Shown: positions 7,654 to 16,518, counted from the first letter of the stretch. The stretch: DNA of 43,371 nt from Actinomycetota bacterium (GCA_963169235.1 CAUJCX010000057.1:1-43371); one strand, 5' to 3'. Notes: generated by a model from the letters alone, not told the origin. Translations and numbers: made by a program.

Positions 7654-10600
7654 CTACCGCCGCCGCGCGGCGAGCGTGGCGCGGACCGGACGGGCGGCGC
7701 GTCCCGTGGCGGCGAGGGACGTGACGGACACGCTCACCGCGCGACCGTCGATGCCGGCGATCCGGGCCGTGTGGGCGCGGCCGCCGAGCATCCGCGACAC
7801 CACCGGCCCGGCCGGCACCTTCACGACCAGCACCTGCCGGCGGGCGTTGGCACCGGGCCGCCACGTCACCACGACCGCGCTGCCGGCCCGCCGCACGCGC
7901 ACCTTGGTGGCCCGGCCCAGCGGCGGGGGCGGGGGCGCGACGTACGACGCGACCACGCGCTCCTCGCGCACCAGGCCGTCCTGGGAGAGCTGGGCCACGA
8001 TCTGCCGCCTGCCGCCCGGGCCCGGGCCGGGCGTGAACCGCAGCGCGCCCGAACCCCGCTTGGCGTCACCCAGCGGCCGCGTGCCCGCCCGTCCGCGTTC
8101 CAGGAACGTGATGCCCTGGCCGTCGACGAACGTGGTGCGGTACCGCAGCGTGCGTGCCCGGGCGCGGCCGCTCACGGCGACCCGGCCAACGGTCGGGGCC
8201 GGCACGTCCCGCGACACAGCGACCTCGGTGATGGCCGGGGCCCCGTCGTGCGTGCGCAGCGTCCAGTGCCCGGCCGCGGGCGCCTTGACCGCCAGGTAGC
8301 GCGCGAACGCCTGGTTGTCGGGCACGTCCCCGTCCGGCGTCACGACCTGGCCGTCGGGACCGACGAGATCGACGACGGGTGCGGCCGCGACGCCCGCCAC
8401 CCGGAACGTCGCCGTCGCGCCCCCGGCCAGGTCGACCCCCGTCTCGGCCACCGGCGGGCCGACCTCCATCTGCCGGGTTCCCGGCACCGCGTAACGCGTC
8501 GCGTAGCAACTGATCGGCCAGATCGACGGGAAGCTGTCACCCCACGTGTAGCCCGCGCCGCGGGGCGGGATCAGGGCGAACGGCGGGAACGGCACCGCGA
8601 CGGGCGTGGGGATCACCCCGCGGCACAAGGCGATGCCCTTGGACGACACCACGGCGTCGTAGCCCTCCAGGCACACGTCGATCCCGAGATCGACGCACGC
8701 CTCGCCGTGCGCCCGCAGCGAGAACTGGCGGGCGGGCGCGTCGAACCAGCCCGCCGTCTGCGCCTTGATCGAGAAGATCCCGAACGAGGGTCCGCCGCTG
8801 AGGTCGACGCTCGCGTACCCGTCGGACGTGACCCGCATCGTCCCGGAGCCGATCCCGATGCCCCCGGCCGTCACGACCCCGGTGCCGGTGAGCACCACCG
8901 GATCGGCCAGCAGGACGGTGAGGTGGCCGTCCAACTGCGCCAGCGACGTGTCCTGGGCGGCGCCCGCCACCTCCAGCCGGAACGTGCCGTCCACCTTGGC
9001 CGGCCGCAGTTGGAGGCCGCCACCGAGTGACGTGAGGCTGAGCCCGGGGAACAACACGATGCCCGGGTACGGCAGGTCGACACGAAACGTCGCGGCGCGG
9101 AAGCCGTCCGGGGTGCCGAAACGGATCGAACCGCACACCCCGGGACCCACCTTGGGCGGCGGAAGCTCGAGCTCGAACACACCCGCCCACTCGTTGGGCT
9201 GCACCGCCGCGCCCGACGACGGAGGGACAAGGCATTCCCCGAGCGTGGTGCCGCCCTCGGCCCGGTACTGCACCTGCAGGCGACGCAGCGTCGCGGGTCC
9301 CAGCCGGACGTTGTCGGCCCGGAAGTCGAGGGAGTCGAGCACCAACCCCTGGCGGTTGTTGAGGATGAGCTCCGCCGAGCCGCGGATGTCGCCGAACTCC
9401 TTGGGCAGCTCGAGGCTCACCGGGATGCGCACGCCGTCGCTGCCGTCGAGCCGCACGTCGATGTCGCCGCGCACCGGGAAGCCCAACAGGTCGGGCTTGA
9501 ACATCTTCTCGCCGAACGTCGCCAGCTCGGATCCCGCGCGCTTACCGGCCGCGTTGACGTCGAGCCGGCCGCGGAACAGCGTGATGTCCGGCACCCCCGG
9601 GGCCCGGAGCTCTACCGAGACCGTCCCCGTCGAGCGGATCGTCTTGGCGTTGAGGTCGATCTGCACCTGGACGCCGGCGTCGGGGATGATGTCCATGCCG
9701 TTCAGCCGGAACGGGCCGTTGCTCACCTTGACGCCACCACGGCTGGCGTTCAGGAAGCACGGGCCGTCGAGCAGCGCCTGCACGGCCGGGCCGAGCTGGA
9801 TCTTCTGGCAGTCCACGGCGACGTCGGCGGGCGGGGCGCCTCCGCCGGGCAGGTGACCCAGCGCGGGCAGCCCGGTGGGCAGGGTGTTGCCGAAGCCGGA
9901 CAGCAGGATGCGTTTGTCGTCGGTGTCGCGCACGGTGACGCCGCCACCGTCGTCCGTCGCGGCCGCGGTCATGATGACGCCCTCCTCGGTGCTGACGAGG
10001 ACCGGGGTGCCGACCACGCGCCCCGACGCGCCCACGCGTTCGCGCCGCCAGACGCCGCGTACGAGGCCCTCCGCCCCCTGCCACACGACCGACGTCGAGC
10101 CGTCGGCGTGGCCGATGGGGACGATCTGGCTCCCCGGCTGCCCGGACGACAGCGTCCGCACGGCGCCGTCCGCCATGTTGCGCAGCTCGAGCGCCCCACC
10201 GTCCGGACGCCTGTCGGTCACCATCAGGGTGCCACCGGCGTTCGTGATCCCGGGCTCCAGCCCCGCGAAGGACGTCGGGGGGCTCCACGTCGCGGCGTCG
10301 TTCACGTCGCCCGGCCCCGTCCACGTCCGGACGAACGACGTGGAACCCAAGTCGTGGTAGACGACGCTGGGGATGCCGTTGGCTACGGCCATCCGGCCTT
10401 CGGTGAAGTCTCCGGGGGCCAGCGCCGCGGCCGTGGTGGTGAACCGGCCCGCCGAGGTCGCCGAGAACTGCACCCCTCCCGTCTTGACGTTGGTGACTGA
10501 ACCCACCAGCGGGTTGTCGGCGCTTCCGAACGCCACGGATTGCCCCGCCAGGGGGGCCACGCCGACGATGCCGGGGCTCTGGAACGTGGCGCCGCCGTCG

Positions 10601-11067
10601 TCGCTCGCCCACAGGTACAGGGTGTCCCTCGCCAGGTCGGGGTTCCCGCCGGGTTTCGCCACCTCCTGCGGGAACCGGTGCGACAACACCACCACCTGGT
10701 CGTTCACCGCCAGCACCTGCGGCCCGTCGGCGTCGTCCGACAGGGGGCCGGCGCCCGGCGGCACCAGCCGCTGGGTGACGTCACACGTCTTGGCCGCGCG
10801 CGGAACCCGGCAGTAGACCGTGACGTCCGGGCCGGCGTCCGACGGCTCGTTCCAGACGATGTGCGCGGTGCCGGCGGCGTCGACGATCGCGTCCGGGCGC
10901 TCGCCGGCCGACGACAAGAGGGCGGCGGGGGGCGTGGTCGGCGCCTGGGTCGCGATGGCCCGGGGCGCGGGCCGGGCCTTCCCCGCGGACGAGAGCACGG
11001 GGGGTGCCGCCGCGGCGGCGGCCGGCGCGACGACGGCGACGACGGCGCCGATCAGACCTCGACCCAT
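7654..11067 (-). CDS. large secreted beta-rich protein with BNR-like N-terminal region, function unknown
   Basis: 1137 aa from the ATG at 11067, preceded by GGGGGG at the right distance. The frame is open for another 273 codons upstream but that part is Arg/Pro junk without a signal peptide. Residues 1-25 (MGRGLIGAVVAVVAPAAAAA) form a signal peptide. Residues ~50-400 contain sialidase/BNR-like elements, such as a WASDDGGATF Asp-box-like segment. Residues ~420-900 are a long series of alternating hydrophobic beta strands with a few Cys pairs, reminiscent of extended beta-sheet proteins. The last ~230 residues look like Ig-like extracellular domains with a basic end. It is probably exported and surface associated. 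No catalytic site or named family is certain. The gene is transcribed alone and ends at a strong hairpin. Confidence 0.7.
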   Translation of the reverse strand: MGRGLIGAVVAVVAPAAAAAAPPVLSSAGKARPAPRAIATQAPTTPPAALLSSAGERPDAIVDAAGTAHIVWNEPSDAGPDVTVYCRVPRAAKTCDVTQRLVPPGAGPLSDDADGPQVLAVNDQVVVLSHRFPQEVAKPGGNPDLARDTLYLWASDDGGATFQSPGIVGVAPLAGQSVAFGSADNPLVGSVTNVKTGGVQFSATSAGRFTTTAAALAPGDFTEGRMAVANGIPSVVYHDLGSTSFVRTWTGPGDVNDAATWSPPTSFAGLEPGITNAGGTLMVTDRRPDGGALELRNMADGAVRTLSSGQPGSQIVPIGHADGSTSVVWQGAEGLVRGVWRRERVGASGRVVGTPVLVSTEEGVIMTAAATDDGGGVTVRDTDDKRILLSGFGNTLPTGLPALGHLPGGGAPPADVAVDCQKIQLGPAVQALLDGPCFLNASRGGVKVSNGPFRLNGMDIIPDAGVQVQIDLNAKTIRSTGTVSVELRAPGVPDITLFRGRLDVNAAGKRAGSELATFGEKMFKPDLLGFPVRGDIDVRLDGSDGVRIPVSLELPKEFGDIRGSAELILNNRQGLVLDSLDFRADNVRLGPATLRRLQVQYRAEGGTTLGECLVPPSSGAAVQPNEWAGVFELELPPPKVGPGVCGSIRFGTPDGFRAATFRVDLPYPGIVLFPGLSLTSLGGGLQLRPAKVDGTFRLEVAGAAQDTSLAQLDGHLTVLLADPVVLTGTGVVTAGGIGIGSGTMRVTSDGYASVDLSGGPSFGIFSIKAQTAGWFDAPARQFSLRAHGEACVDLGIDVCLEGYDAVVSSKGIALCRGVIPTPVAVPFPPFALIPPRGAGYTWGDSFPSIWPISCYATRYAVPGTRQMEVGPPVAETGVDLAGGATATFRVAGVAAAPVVDLVGPDGQVVTPDGDVPDNQAFARYLAVKAPAAGHWTLRTHDGAPAITEVAVSRDVPAPTVGRVAVSGRARARTLRYRTTFVDGQGITFLERGRAGTRPLGDAKRGSGALRFTPGPGPGGRRQIVAQLSQDGLVREERVVASYVAPPPPPLGRATKVRVRRAGSAVVVTWRPGANARRQVLVVKVPAGPVVSRMLGGRAHTARIAGIDGRAVSVSVTSLAATGRAARPVRATLAARRR

Positions 11068-11402
11068 GAGAGAACCCCCCGAACGAACGTGTGTCGGCGC
11101 CGGTCGACCGTGCGTACGGGCGCGTGGTGCCGGGGGAATCTCACACGGAACCTGCGGCGCGGCGTATGCGTGCCAGCACGGAACCTCGGACCGCGGGAGG
11201 ACGGGGCCGTGCCTGGATCCACTCCGCCACCCGCGACGATCTGGCGCTGCTGCCGGTCGTGACGGCCGAACCGTTCGTCGTTCCACTTCCCGGCGCGACG
11301 GCGCAGATCGGGGTTCGGCGTGCCGGTGTCCGGGCCGCGACCCCGCGTCGCGCGTCGCCGGCGCGAGCCCCTGCCCCGGCGGGTCCCGGGGTTCGCGGGG
11401 TT
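11068..11402. other. 335-bp intergenic region with no recognisable gene
   Basis: This lies between the start of the secreted-protein gene and the end of the DUF385 gene, both on the minus strand. Frames open through it on both strands lack signal peptides, domains or ribosome binding sites. It presumably holds the promoter of the secreted-protein gene and the terminator of the DUF385 gene. GC-rich inverted segments lie at about 11370-11402, but none has a clean stem plus T run. Confidence 0.5.
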
Positions 11403-11798
11403 CTACGCCGGCGTCAGCCGGAACACGGGGTGGTCCTTGTCGTCGGGGAGCTTCTCGAACAGGCTCTTGACCGCCCGGCCCGCCTTCACCCGGTAGTCGC
11501 TGATCACCGGGCCGCGCTCGGCGACGGGGATCTCGACGGCCGCGAACGGCTGTTCCTTGCCGTGGCGCCCCACCCGGCACGTGCCGGACGCCCGCAGATT
11601 GCGCACCCACTGGGTCTCGCCGCGCGGGCACACCAGGTACCGGTGCCCGTCGCGCTCCACCGTGATCACCGGCACCCTCTGCACCCCGCCCGAGCGGCGG
11701 CGGGGCACCTCGAGCACCTCGGCGCCGCCGATGCCGAACCGCATGGCCAGGGGGTTGAACACGTTGCGCACGAACAGCGGCGGGCGGAGGTAGGGCAC
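11403..11798 (-). CDS. nitroreductase/deazaflavin (F420)-dependent oxidoreductase family (DUF385)
   Basis: 131 aa, GTG start with GGAGA 8 nt upstream. It matches the small split-barrel Ddn-like family: an N-terminal helix (RNVFNPLAMRFG), then VLEVPRRRSG, VPVITVERDGHRYLVCPRG, WVRNLRASG and a C-terminal FRLTPA. These proteins bind deazaflavin F420 or FMN and reduce varied substrates; the pattern of a strand pair, a ...GE..WVRNLRA.G segment and a VISDYR helix is diagnostic. Length is typical. The substrate cannot be told from sequence. The gene is divergent from the FIST gene across a 166-bp gap. Confidence 0.85.
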   Translation of the reverse strand: MPYLRPPLFVRNVFNPLAMRFGIGGAEVLEVPRRRSGGVQRVPVITVERDGHRYLVCPRGETQWVRNLRASGTCRVGRHGKEQPFAAVEIPVAERGPVISDYRVKAGRAVKSLFEKLPDDKDHPVFRLTPA

Positions 11799-11964
11799 GG
11801 GGATCTCCGGTCGTCGGGTGTGGCGCGCATCCTGTCACGCGCGACGGCGAACGGGCCGACGCGGCGATCGCCTGCGGCGCCTTCATGCTCCGGCGACGCG
11901 ATGCCGATGAAAGTGGCGATGTGTGGCACCATGACGTGCCTCAGACGACGTGGAGGAAAATGTC

Positions 11965-13176
11965 ATGGCCGTCGCAGTCGAGTCGTACGTCTCGGCACGG
12001 GGCAGCACGGCGGACGCCGTGGCCGATCTCGACGCGCAGCTGTCGCGCGGCGGCGGCACCCCCCACTTCGCGTTCGTGTTCTACGGCCAGTGCCACGACG
12101 ACGCGGTGATCGACGGCTTCCTGCGCGCGCGGCTCCCCGGGGTGCCCCTGGTGGGCGGTACGTCCTGCGCCGGGGTGATGAGCGACCACGGGCTGGGCGG
12201 CGCCGACTCCCTGGGGCTGCTGCTGGTGCACGACCCGGACGGCGCGTACGGGTCGGCGGCCGCCCCGCTGGGGGACGATGCGTCGGACACCGCGCAGCAG
12301 ACGCTGACCCGGGCCCTCGCATCGGCCGACGCCGCGGGTGAGCTGCCCGAGCTCATCTGGGTCTACCAGAGCCCCGGGCAGGAGGAGGCAGTGATCGCGG
12401 GGCTGCGGCGGGTGGTCGGTGACCGCTGCCCCATCATCGGCGGCAGCTCGGCCGACGACGACGTGTCGGGCGTCTGGCGCCAGATGGGCCCCGACGGGCC
12501 GATGCGCAACGGCGTGGTGGTCGGCGTCCTCTTCCCATCGGGCGGCGTCGGGTTCGGGTTCCAGGGCGGCTACGAGCCGACCGGCGAGCACGGCGTGGTC
12601 ACCGAGCTGGGCGACGACACCGGGCAGGGGGTCGGCCGGCACATCCTCACCATCGACGACGCGCCGGCGGCGGAGGTCTACAACGGCTGGCTCGGCGGCA
12701 CGCTGCCCGCCGACGCGATGGAGCACGGCGGCCCCATCCTGGAGGCCACCACCAGCACGCCCCTGGCCGTGGGAGCCGGCAGCGTGGAAGGCGTGACGTA
12801 CTACCAGCTGATCCACCCCGAGGCCATCACGCCGCAGAAGGGGCTGGCGACGTTCGCGGCGGTCGAGCGCGGCGCCCGCGTCCACGGCATGCGGGGCAAC
12901 CGTGACCACCTGGTGACGCGCGTAGGACGGGTCGTCTCCACCGCGCAGTCGTCGCTGCACGTCGGCGCCAACGACGTCGCGGGCGGCATCGTCGTGTACT
13001 GTGCCGGGTGCCTGCTGGCCGTCGGCGACCGGGCCCCGGAGGTGGCCGACACGGCCCGTCAGAGCTTCGGCGACGCGCCGTTTCTGGGCAGCTTCACGTT
13101 TGGCGAGCAGGGCACCATCCTCGACAGGAACCTGCACGCCAACCTGATGATCTCGGCCGTGGTGTTCGGCCGCTGA
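11965..13176 (+). CDS. FIST N- and C-domain sensory protein (NosP-like)
   Basis: 403 aa from the ATG at 11965, which has GGAGG 8 nt upstream; a GTG at 11950 would place that site inside the gene. It spans a complete FIST protein: the N-domain (about residues 30-215) has PLVGGTSCAGVMS and CPIIGGSSADDD segments, and the FIST_C domain (about 225-385) ends in FGDAPFLGSFTFGEQG. FIST proteins are soluble ligand sensors, and the NosP subgroup binds haem and nitric oxide and controls kinases or c-di-GMP enzymes. This gene is followed after 31 nt by a GGDEF/EAL gene on the same strand, so a two-gene signalling operon is likely. The ligand is not shown by sequence. Confidence 0.9.
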   Translation: MAVAVESYVSARGSTADAVADLDAQLSRGGGTPHFAFVFYGQCHDDAVIDGFLRARLPGVPLVGGTSCAGVMSDHGLGGADSLGLLLVHDPDGAYGSAAAPLGDDASDTAQQTLTRALASADAAGELPELIWVYQSPGQEEAVIAGLRRVVGDRCPIIGGSSADDDVSGVWRQMGPDGPMRNGVVVGVLFPSGGVGFGFQGGYEPTGEHGVVTELGDDTGQGVGRHILTIDDAPAAEVYNGWLGGTLPADAMEHGGPILEATTSTPLAVGAGSVEGVTYYQLIHPEAITPQKGLATFAAVERGARVHGMRGNRDHLVTRVGRVVSTAQSSLHVGANDVAGGIVVYCAGCLLAVGDRAPEVADTARQSFGDAPFLGSFTFGEQGTILDRNLHANLMISAVVFGR

Positions 13177-13207
13177 GTCGGCGACGGTTGCGCGGATCTG
13201 CCCTTCC

Positions 13208-15178
13208 ATGAACGCCGGTCATGACAGCACGGAGGAACTGCGTGAGGTGATCCTCGCGCAGCATCGTCAGCTCGACGCGCTGCAACGCGAGGTGGACGAC
13301 GCCGAGGTGCTCATCCAGGCGCTGAACGCCCTGCTCAAGCTGGACGCCGACGCGGAGCCGTTCGCCAGCGTGTTCGACGTGCTGGCGCCGCTGCTGCAGT
13401 TCTCCCACGCGCTCGTGCTGGTGGAGGACGACGCCCCCGACGCCTCCCTGCGTTGCGTCGCCGCGAGCCACCCCGGGCTGGTCGGCACCGCGTGGGACCG
13501 GACGCCCATCATCAGCAAGGCCGTGGGAGGACGGGTGATCGCCACGGTCCCGCCCGGGACGGGAGACGCGTGGCCGCCCGACGTGGTGCGGTGCGGGCTG
13601 TCGCCCGACCAGCCGGCGCTGTACCTGCCCCTGGGCTCCCGCGACCGCCGCGGCATGCTGATGCTGCTGCGCCCGCTCGGCACCGAGGGCTACGACCGCC
13701 GTGACATCACGGTGGCCCGCAAGCTGTCGCTGCTGGCCTCCCACGCGTTCGCGACCCGGCAGGCGAACCGCAGCGAGAAGGAGCGCCGTCGCCTGCACGA
13801 GCTCACCAAGGAGCTGCGCTCAGCACAGGACGCCCTGGCGTACCGGGCGAACTACGACCCGCTCACCGGGCTGCCGAACCGCGCGTTCTTCGAGGAGCAG
13901 ATCACGCGGGCGACGCGCGAGCTGGCCCCGGGGCAGAAGATGGCGCTCGCGTTCATCGATCTCGACGGCTTCAAGCAGGTCAACGACTTCTACGGCCACG
14001 ACACCGGCGACAAGCTGCTGACCGCGGTGGCCGAGCGGCTGCGCGACCACATCCGCGACCACGACATCCTGGGGCGCATCAGCGGCGACGAGTTCGTGCT
14101 GCTGCTGAACCCCATCGCCGACGCCGCGTCGGTGACCCCGATCGTCGACCGCGTACTCGACGGGCTGCGCGAGCCGTTCCACATCGGCCCGCTGCACCTG
14201 ATGGCGTCGGCATCCGTGGGTCTGGCCGTCTTCCCCGACCACGGCGACGACTACGAGCGCCTGCGCCGCAACGCCGATATGGCCATGTACAGCGCCAAGA
14301 ACAACGCACGCGGCCGCGCCGCGTTCTTCGAGGACCGCATCGCGCGCGCCACCACGTCGCGCGCCCGCGCCGAGCAGGAGCTTCGCCGGGCCGTGGCCGA
14401 CGGCCGCTTCCGCGCGGTGCTGCAGCCGAAGATCGACCTGATGACCATGCGCGTCGTCGGCTTCGAGACGCTCGCCCGGCGGGTGGGCGGAGACGGCTCC
14501 CTCGGCCCGGGCGCCGACTTCATCGAGCTCGCCGGCGACCTCGGCCTGCTCGACCAGATCACCGACATCGTCCTGGACAGCCTCCTCACCGACCTGCCCG
14601 GGCTCGACGCGGCCTACGGCGACGGCACCTCGATCAGCGTCAACGTCGCCACGGGCCAGGCCACCGATCCGCGGCGGATGGACGCCGTGCTGGCGCGCCT
14701 GCGCGGCACGGGCCGTCCCGACCGCTTCGTGGTGGAGGTCACCGAGGACGCCCTGCTGAACGCCGACGCGTTTCGCGATGACGTGCTGCCGCTGCTGGTC
14801 GACGCCGGCGTGCGCGTCTCCATCGACGACTTCGGTACGGGGTACGCCGCGTTGTCACGCATGGTCGACGTCCCCGCCGACGAGGTGAAGATCGACCGCT
14901 CGTTCGTCACCACGGTGCACGAGCGCGCCCGCAGCCAGGTGATCGTGCGGGCGTTGTCGACCGTCGGCCACGAGCTGGGCAGCAGCGTCGTCGCGGAAGG
15001 CGTCGAGACCGTCGACGAGCTGCGGTACCTGGTCACGCACACCGCCATCCGCTACGGGCAGGGGTACCTGTTCGCACGGCCCGCTCCGGCTCACGACCTG
15101 ATCGCGCGACGCGCACAGCTACTCGCGTCGCTGGCGCGCCTCGAACGGCCGCCGCGGCTGGCGGTGGCCGACGGGTGA
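13208..15178 (+). CDS. GAF-like/GGDEF/EAL bifunctional cyclic-di-GMP enzyme
   Basis: 656 aa, ATG start. A coiled coil (residues 8-45) leads to a GAF-like sensor domain (~50-175), a linker helix, then GGDEF (~210-370) and EAL (~385-640). The GGDEF active site reads SGDEF (292-296), with an RDHD inhibitory site (283-286) five residues upstream, so synthesis with product inhibition is plausible. In the EAL domain the signature is ETL (420-422) rather than EAL. The other conserved sites are intact: N479, E510 in VVEVTE, DDFGTG (540-545), K561 in KID, and AEGVET. Hydrolysis is therefore also plausible. No membrane segment is present, so it is cytosolic. It lies directly after the FIST gene, its likely upstream sensor partner. 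Confidence 0.93.
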   Translation: MNAGHDSTEELREVILAQHRQLDALQREVDDAEVLIQALNALLKLDADAEPFASVFDVLAPLLQFSHALVLVEDDAPDASLRCVAASHPGLVGTAWDRTPIISKAVGGRVIATVPPGTGDAWPPDVVRCGLSPDQPALYLPLGSRDRRGMLMLLRPLGTEGYDRRDITVARKLSLLASHAFATRQANRSEKERRRLHELTKELRSAQDALAYRANYDPLTGLPNRAFFEEQITRATRELAPGQKMALAFIDLDGFKQVNDFYGHDTGDKLLTAVAERLRDHIRDHDILGRISGDEFVLLLNPIADAASVTPIVDRVLDGLREPFHIGPLHLMASASVGLAVFPDHGDDYERLRRNADMAMYSAKNNARGRAAFFEDRIARATTSRARAEQELRRAVADGRFRAVLQPKIDLMTMRVVGFETLARRVGGDGSLGPGADFIELAGDLGLLDQITDIVLDSLLTDLPGLDAAYGDGTSISVNVATGQATDPRRMDAVLARLRGTGRPDRFVVEVTEDALLNADAFRDDVLPLLVDAGVRVSIDDFGTGYAALSRMVDVPADEVKIDRSFVTTVHERARSQVIVRALSTVGHELGSSVVAEGVETVDELRYLVTHTAIRYGQGYLFARPAPAHDLIARRAQLLASLARLERPPRLAVADG

Positions 15179-15189
15179 CTCCGGGCCGT

Positions 15190-15242
15190 GGGGCCCTCAC
15201 GAGGAGACGCGCGCGTGCGGAGCCCCGAGGGCCCCGCACGCG
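15190..15242. terminator. bidirectional hairpin terminator between convergent genes
   Basis: GGGGCCCTC (15190-15198) pairs with GAGGGCCCC (15227-15235); an alternative 9-bp stem CGCGTGCGG (15212-15220) / CCGCACGCG (15234-15242) overlaps it. It lies between the ends of the GGDEF/EAL gene and nirK and could end transcription both ways. Confidence 0.6.
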
Positions 15243-15252
15243 TGACGGACGG

Positions 15253-16332
15253 CTAGTGGTGGCCGTTCTCGCCGGGGTCGGCCGCGGCGCCCGGACCGGG
15301 CTTGCCGTCGCCGGCCAGGATCATGCCCACGGCGCCCTTCGCGGCGTGGTCGAACTGGTGCGTGACGAACGGGAACTTGCCCTCGCCCACGAACTTCATC
15401 TCGAACACACCGGCGCCCGAGGCGGGCAGGTTGTACGTCTGGCGACCCACCGTGAGGTTGTGGTCGTCGGTGTTGCCGTCGGCGTACACCTTGTCGAAGA
15501 TCGTGCCCACCACGTGGAAGCTCGACTGCTCGCTGGGGCCCGCGTTCATGACGAACAGGCGCGCCTCGCTGTTGGCCTTCACCTTGATGGGGTTGGCGAT
15601 GTACTGCGACGGAATGCCGTTGAACGCCATTGCGTCAGGCTTGCGGTTGATGATGTCGTCAAGCGACGCGTACAGCTCGGACTGCGTGATGGCGTACTCG
15701 GGCATCGGGCGACCGAAGCCTTCCTTGGGCTGCACGATGATCATGCCGTACATGCCCATGCCGATGTGGTGCAGCACCGGCGCCGTGGCGCAGTGGTACA
15801 TGAACACGCCGGGGTAGTCGAGCTTGAACTTGAACTCGCCGGCCTTGCCGGGCGCCACCTGCACCTCGCCGCCACCGAGGCTCATGCGCGATGCGTGGTA
15901 GTCGACGCTGTGGAAGAACTTGCTGGTGGGGTCGTTCTTGATCTTGATGGTGACGGTGTCGCCCACCACGGCGCGCAGCACGGGGCCGGGCACCTGGTTG
16001 TTGAACGTCCACATGCGGTAGACCTTGTCGCCCACCTTGACGTTCTTCTCGGTCGTGGTGAGCTCGAACGTCTTGTTGCCCGGCTGCACCGGCCGGGTGC
16101 GGGGGTCGTACTCACCCAGCGTGATGTCGACGGGACCGGCGGGTGCCGTCGTCGCCGCTGCGGCCGTGGTGCCCGCCGCGGGGGTGTCCGCAGACTTACT
16201 GTCGCTGCTGCACGATGCGATACCAAACGCGGCACCGGCCATTGCGACAGCGGCGCCAATCAGCGCTGCACTCGCTCGCGGACGCCGCAGGCGCGCCGTC
16301 CGGGCGTCACGACCCTTCGTCACGTCTGCCAC
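15253..16332 (-). CDS. nirK: copper-containing nitrite reductase, AniA class, lipoprotein
   Basis: 359 aa, GTG start with GAGGAG 7 nt upstream. A basic N-terminus and hydrophobic segment end in a lipobox IASC (C41), so it is probably a lipid-anchored extracytoplasmic protein. Two cupredoxin domains follow. Type 1 copper ligands are H141, C181, H189 and M194; type 2 ligands are H146, H180 and H325; the catalytic Asp and His correspond to D144 and H273. The short C-x7-H-x4-M loop (CATAPVLHH then GMGM) and SSFHVVG...FDKVY match AniA rather than the longer loop of Alcaligenes NirK. The enzyme reduces nitrite to nitric oxide. It is convergent with the FIST-GGDEF/EAL pair, and a cytochrome c lipoprotein gene 5 kb away is a possible donor. 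No nitrate or NO reductase gene is in the window. Confidence 0.9.
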   Translation of the reverse strand: MADVTKGRDARTARLRRPRASAALIGAAVAMAGAAFGIASCSSDSKSADTPAAGTTAAAATTAPAGPVDITLGEYDPRTRPVQPGNKTFELTTTEKNVKVGDKVYRMWTFNNQVPGPVLRAVVGDTVTIKIKNDPTSKFFHSVDYHASRMSLGGGEVQVAPGKAGEFKFKLDYPGVFMYHCATAPVLHHIGMGMYGMIIVQPKEGFGRPMPEYAITQSELYASLDDIINRKPDAMAFNGIPSQYIANPIKVKANSEARLFVMNAGPSEQSSFHVVGTIFDKVYADGNTDDHNLTVGRQTYNLPASGAGVFEMKFVGEGKFPFVTHQFDHAAKGAVGMILAGDGKPGPGAAADPGENGHH

Positions 16333-16470
16333 TTACTGCTCCTCTCGTGTCGGGTCACCCACGAAAGGGCCACCCACGCTGTTACACAGTCAACGGTTCC
16401 ACCGACCGGGCCCTGAGTCGAGGGATCACTCCACACACATGGCGAGCGCCCCACCTTTATGTGACACATG

Positions 16471-16483
16471 TCGAATATTTCGA
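16471..16483. promoter_or_regulatory. inverted repeat TCGAA-TAT-TTCGA between nirK and the RNB gene
   Basis: A 5+5 inverted repeat in the 186-bp divergent region, with TGTGACACA (16460-16468) next to it. It is the least GC-rich spot in the gap and could bind a regulator of either gene. It does not match an FNR or NsrR consensus that I can recall exactly. Confidence 0.3.
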
Positions 16484-16505
16484 CGCGATGCGGGGGCAGC
16501 GGCGC

Positions 16506-16511
16506 TAGTGT
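16506..16511 (+). promoter_or_regulatory. -10 element TAGTGT placed for a leaderless transcript of the RNB gene
   Basis: TAGTGT fits the TANNNT actinobacterial -10 and is followed by exactly 7 nt and the ATG at 16519. There is no Shine-Dalgarno sequence before that ATG. Transcription would start at or next to the start codon. Confidence 0.5.
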
Positions 16512-16518
16512 TTGTAAC

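Noticed and set aside
8765-9856. 363-codon plus-strand frame within the secreted-protein gene
   Set aside because: Ser/Pro/Arg-rich composition and no motifs, typical of a shadow frame in high-GC DNA.
11068-11886. Upstream extension of the large secreted protein's open frame
   Set aside because: The extension is Arg/Pro-rich shadow coding overlapping the DUF385 gene; the ATG at 11067 has a ribosome binding site and a signal peptide directly after it.
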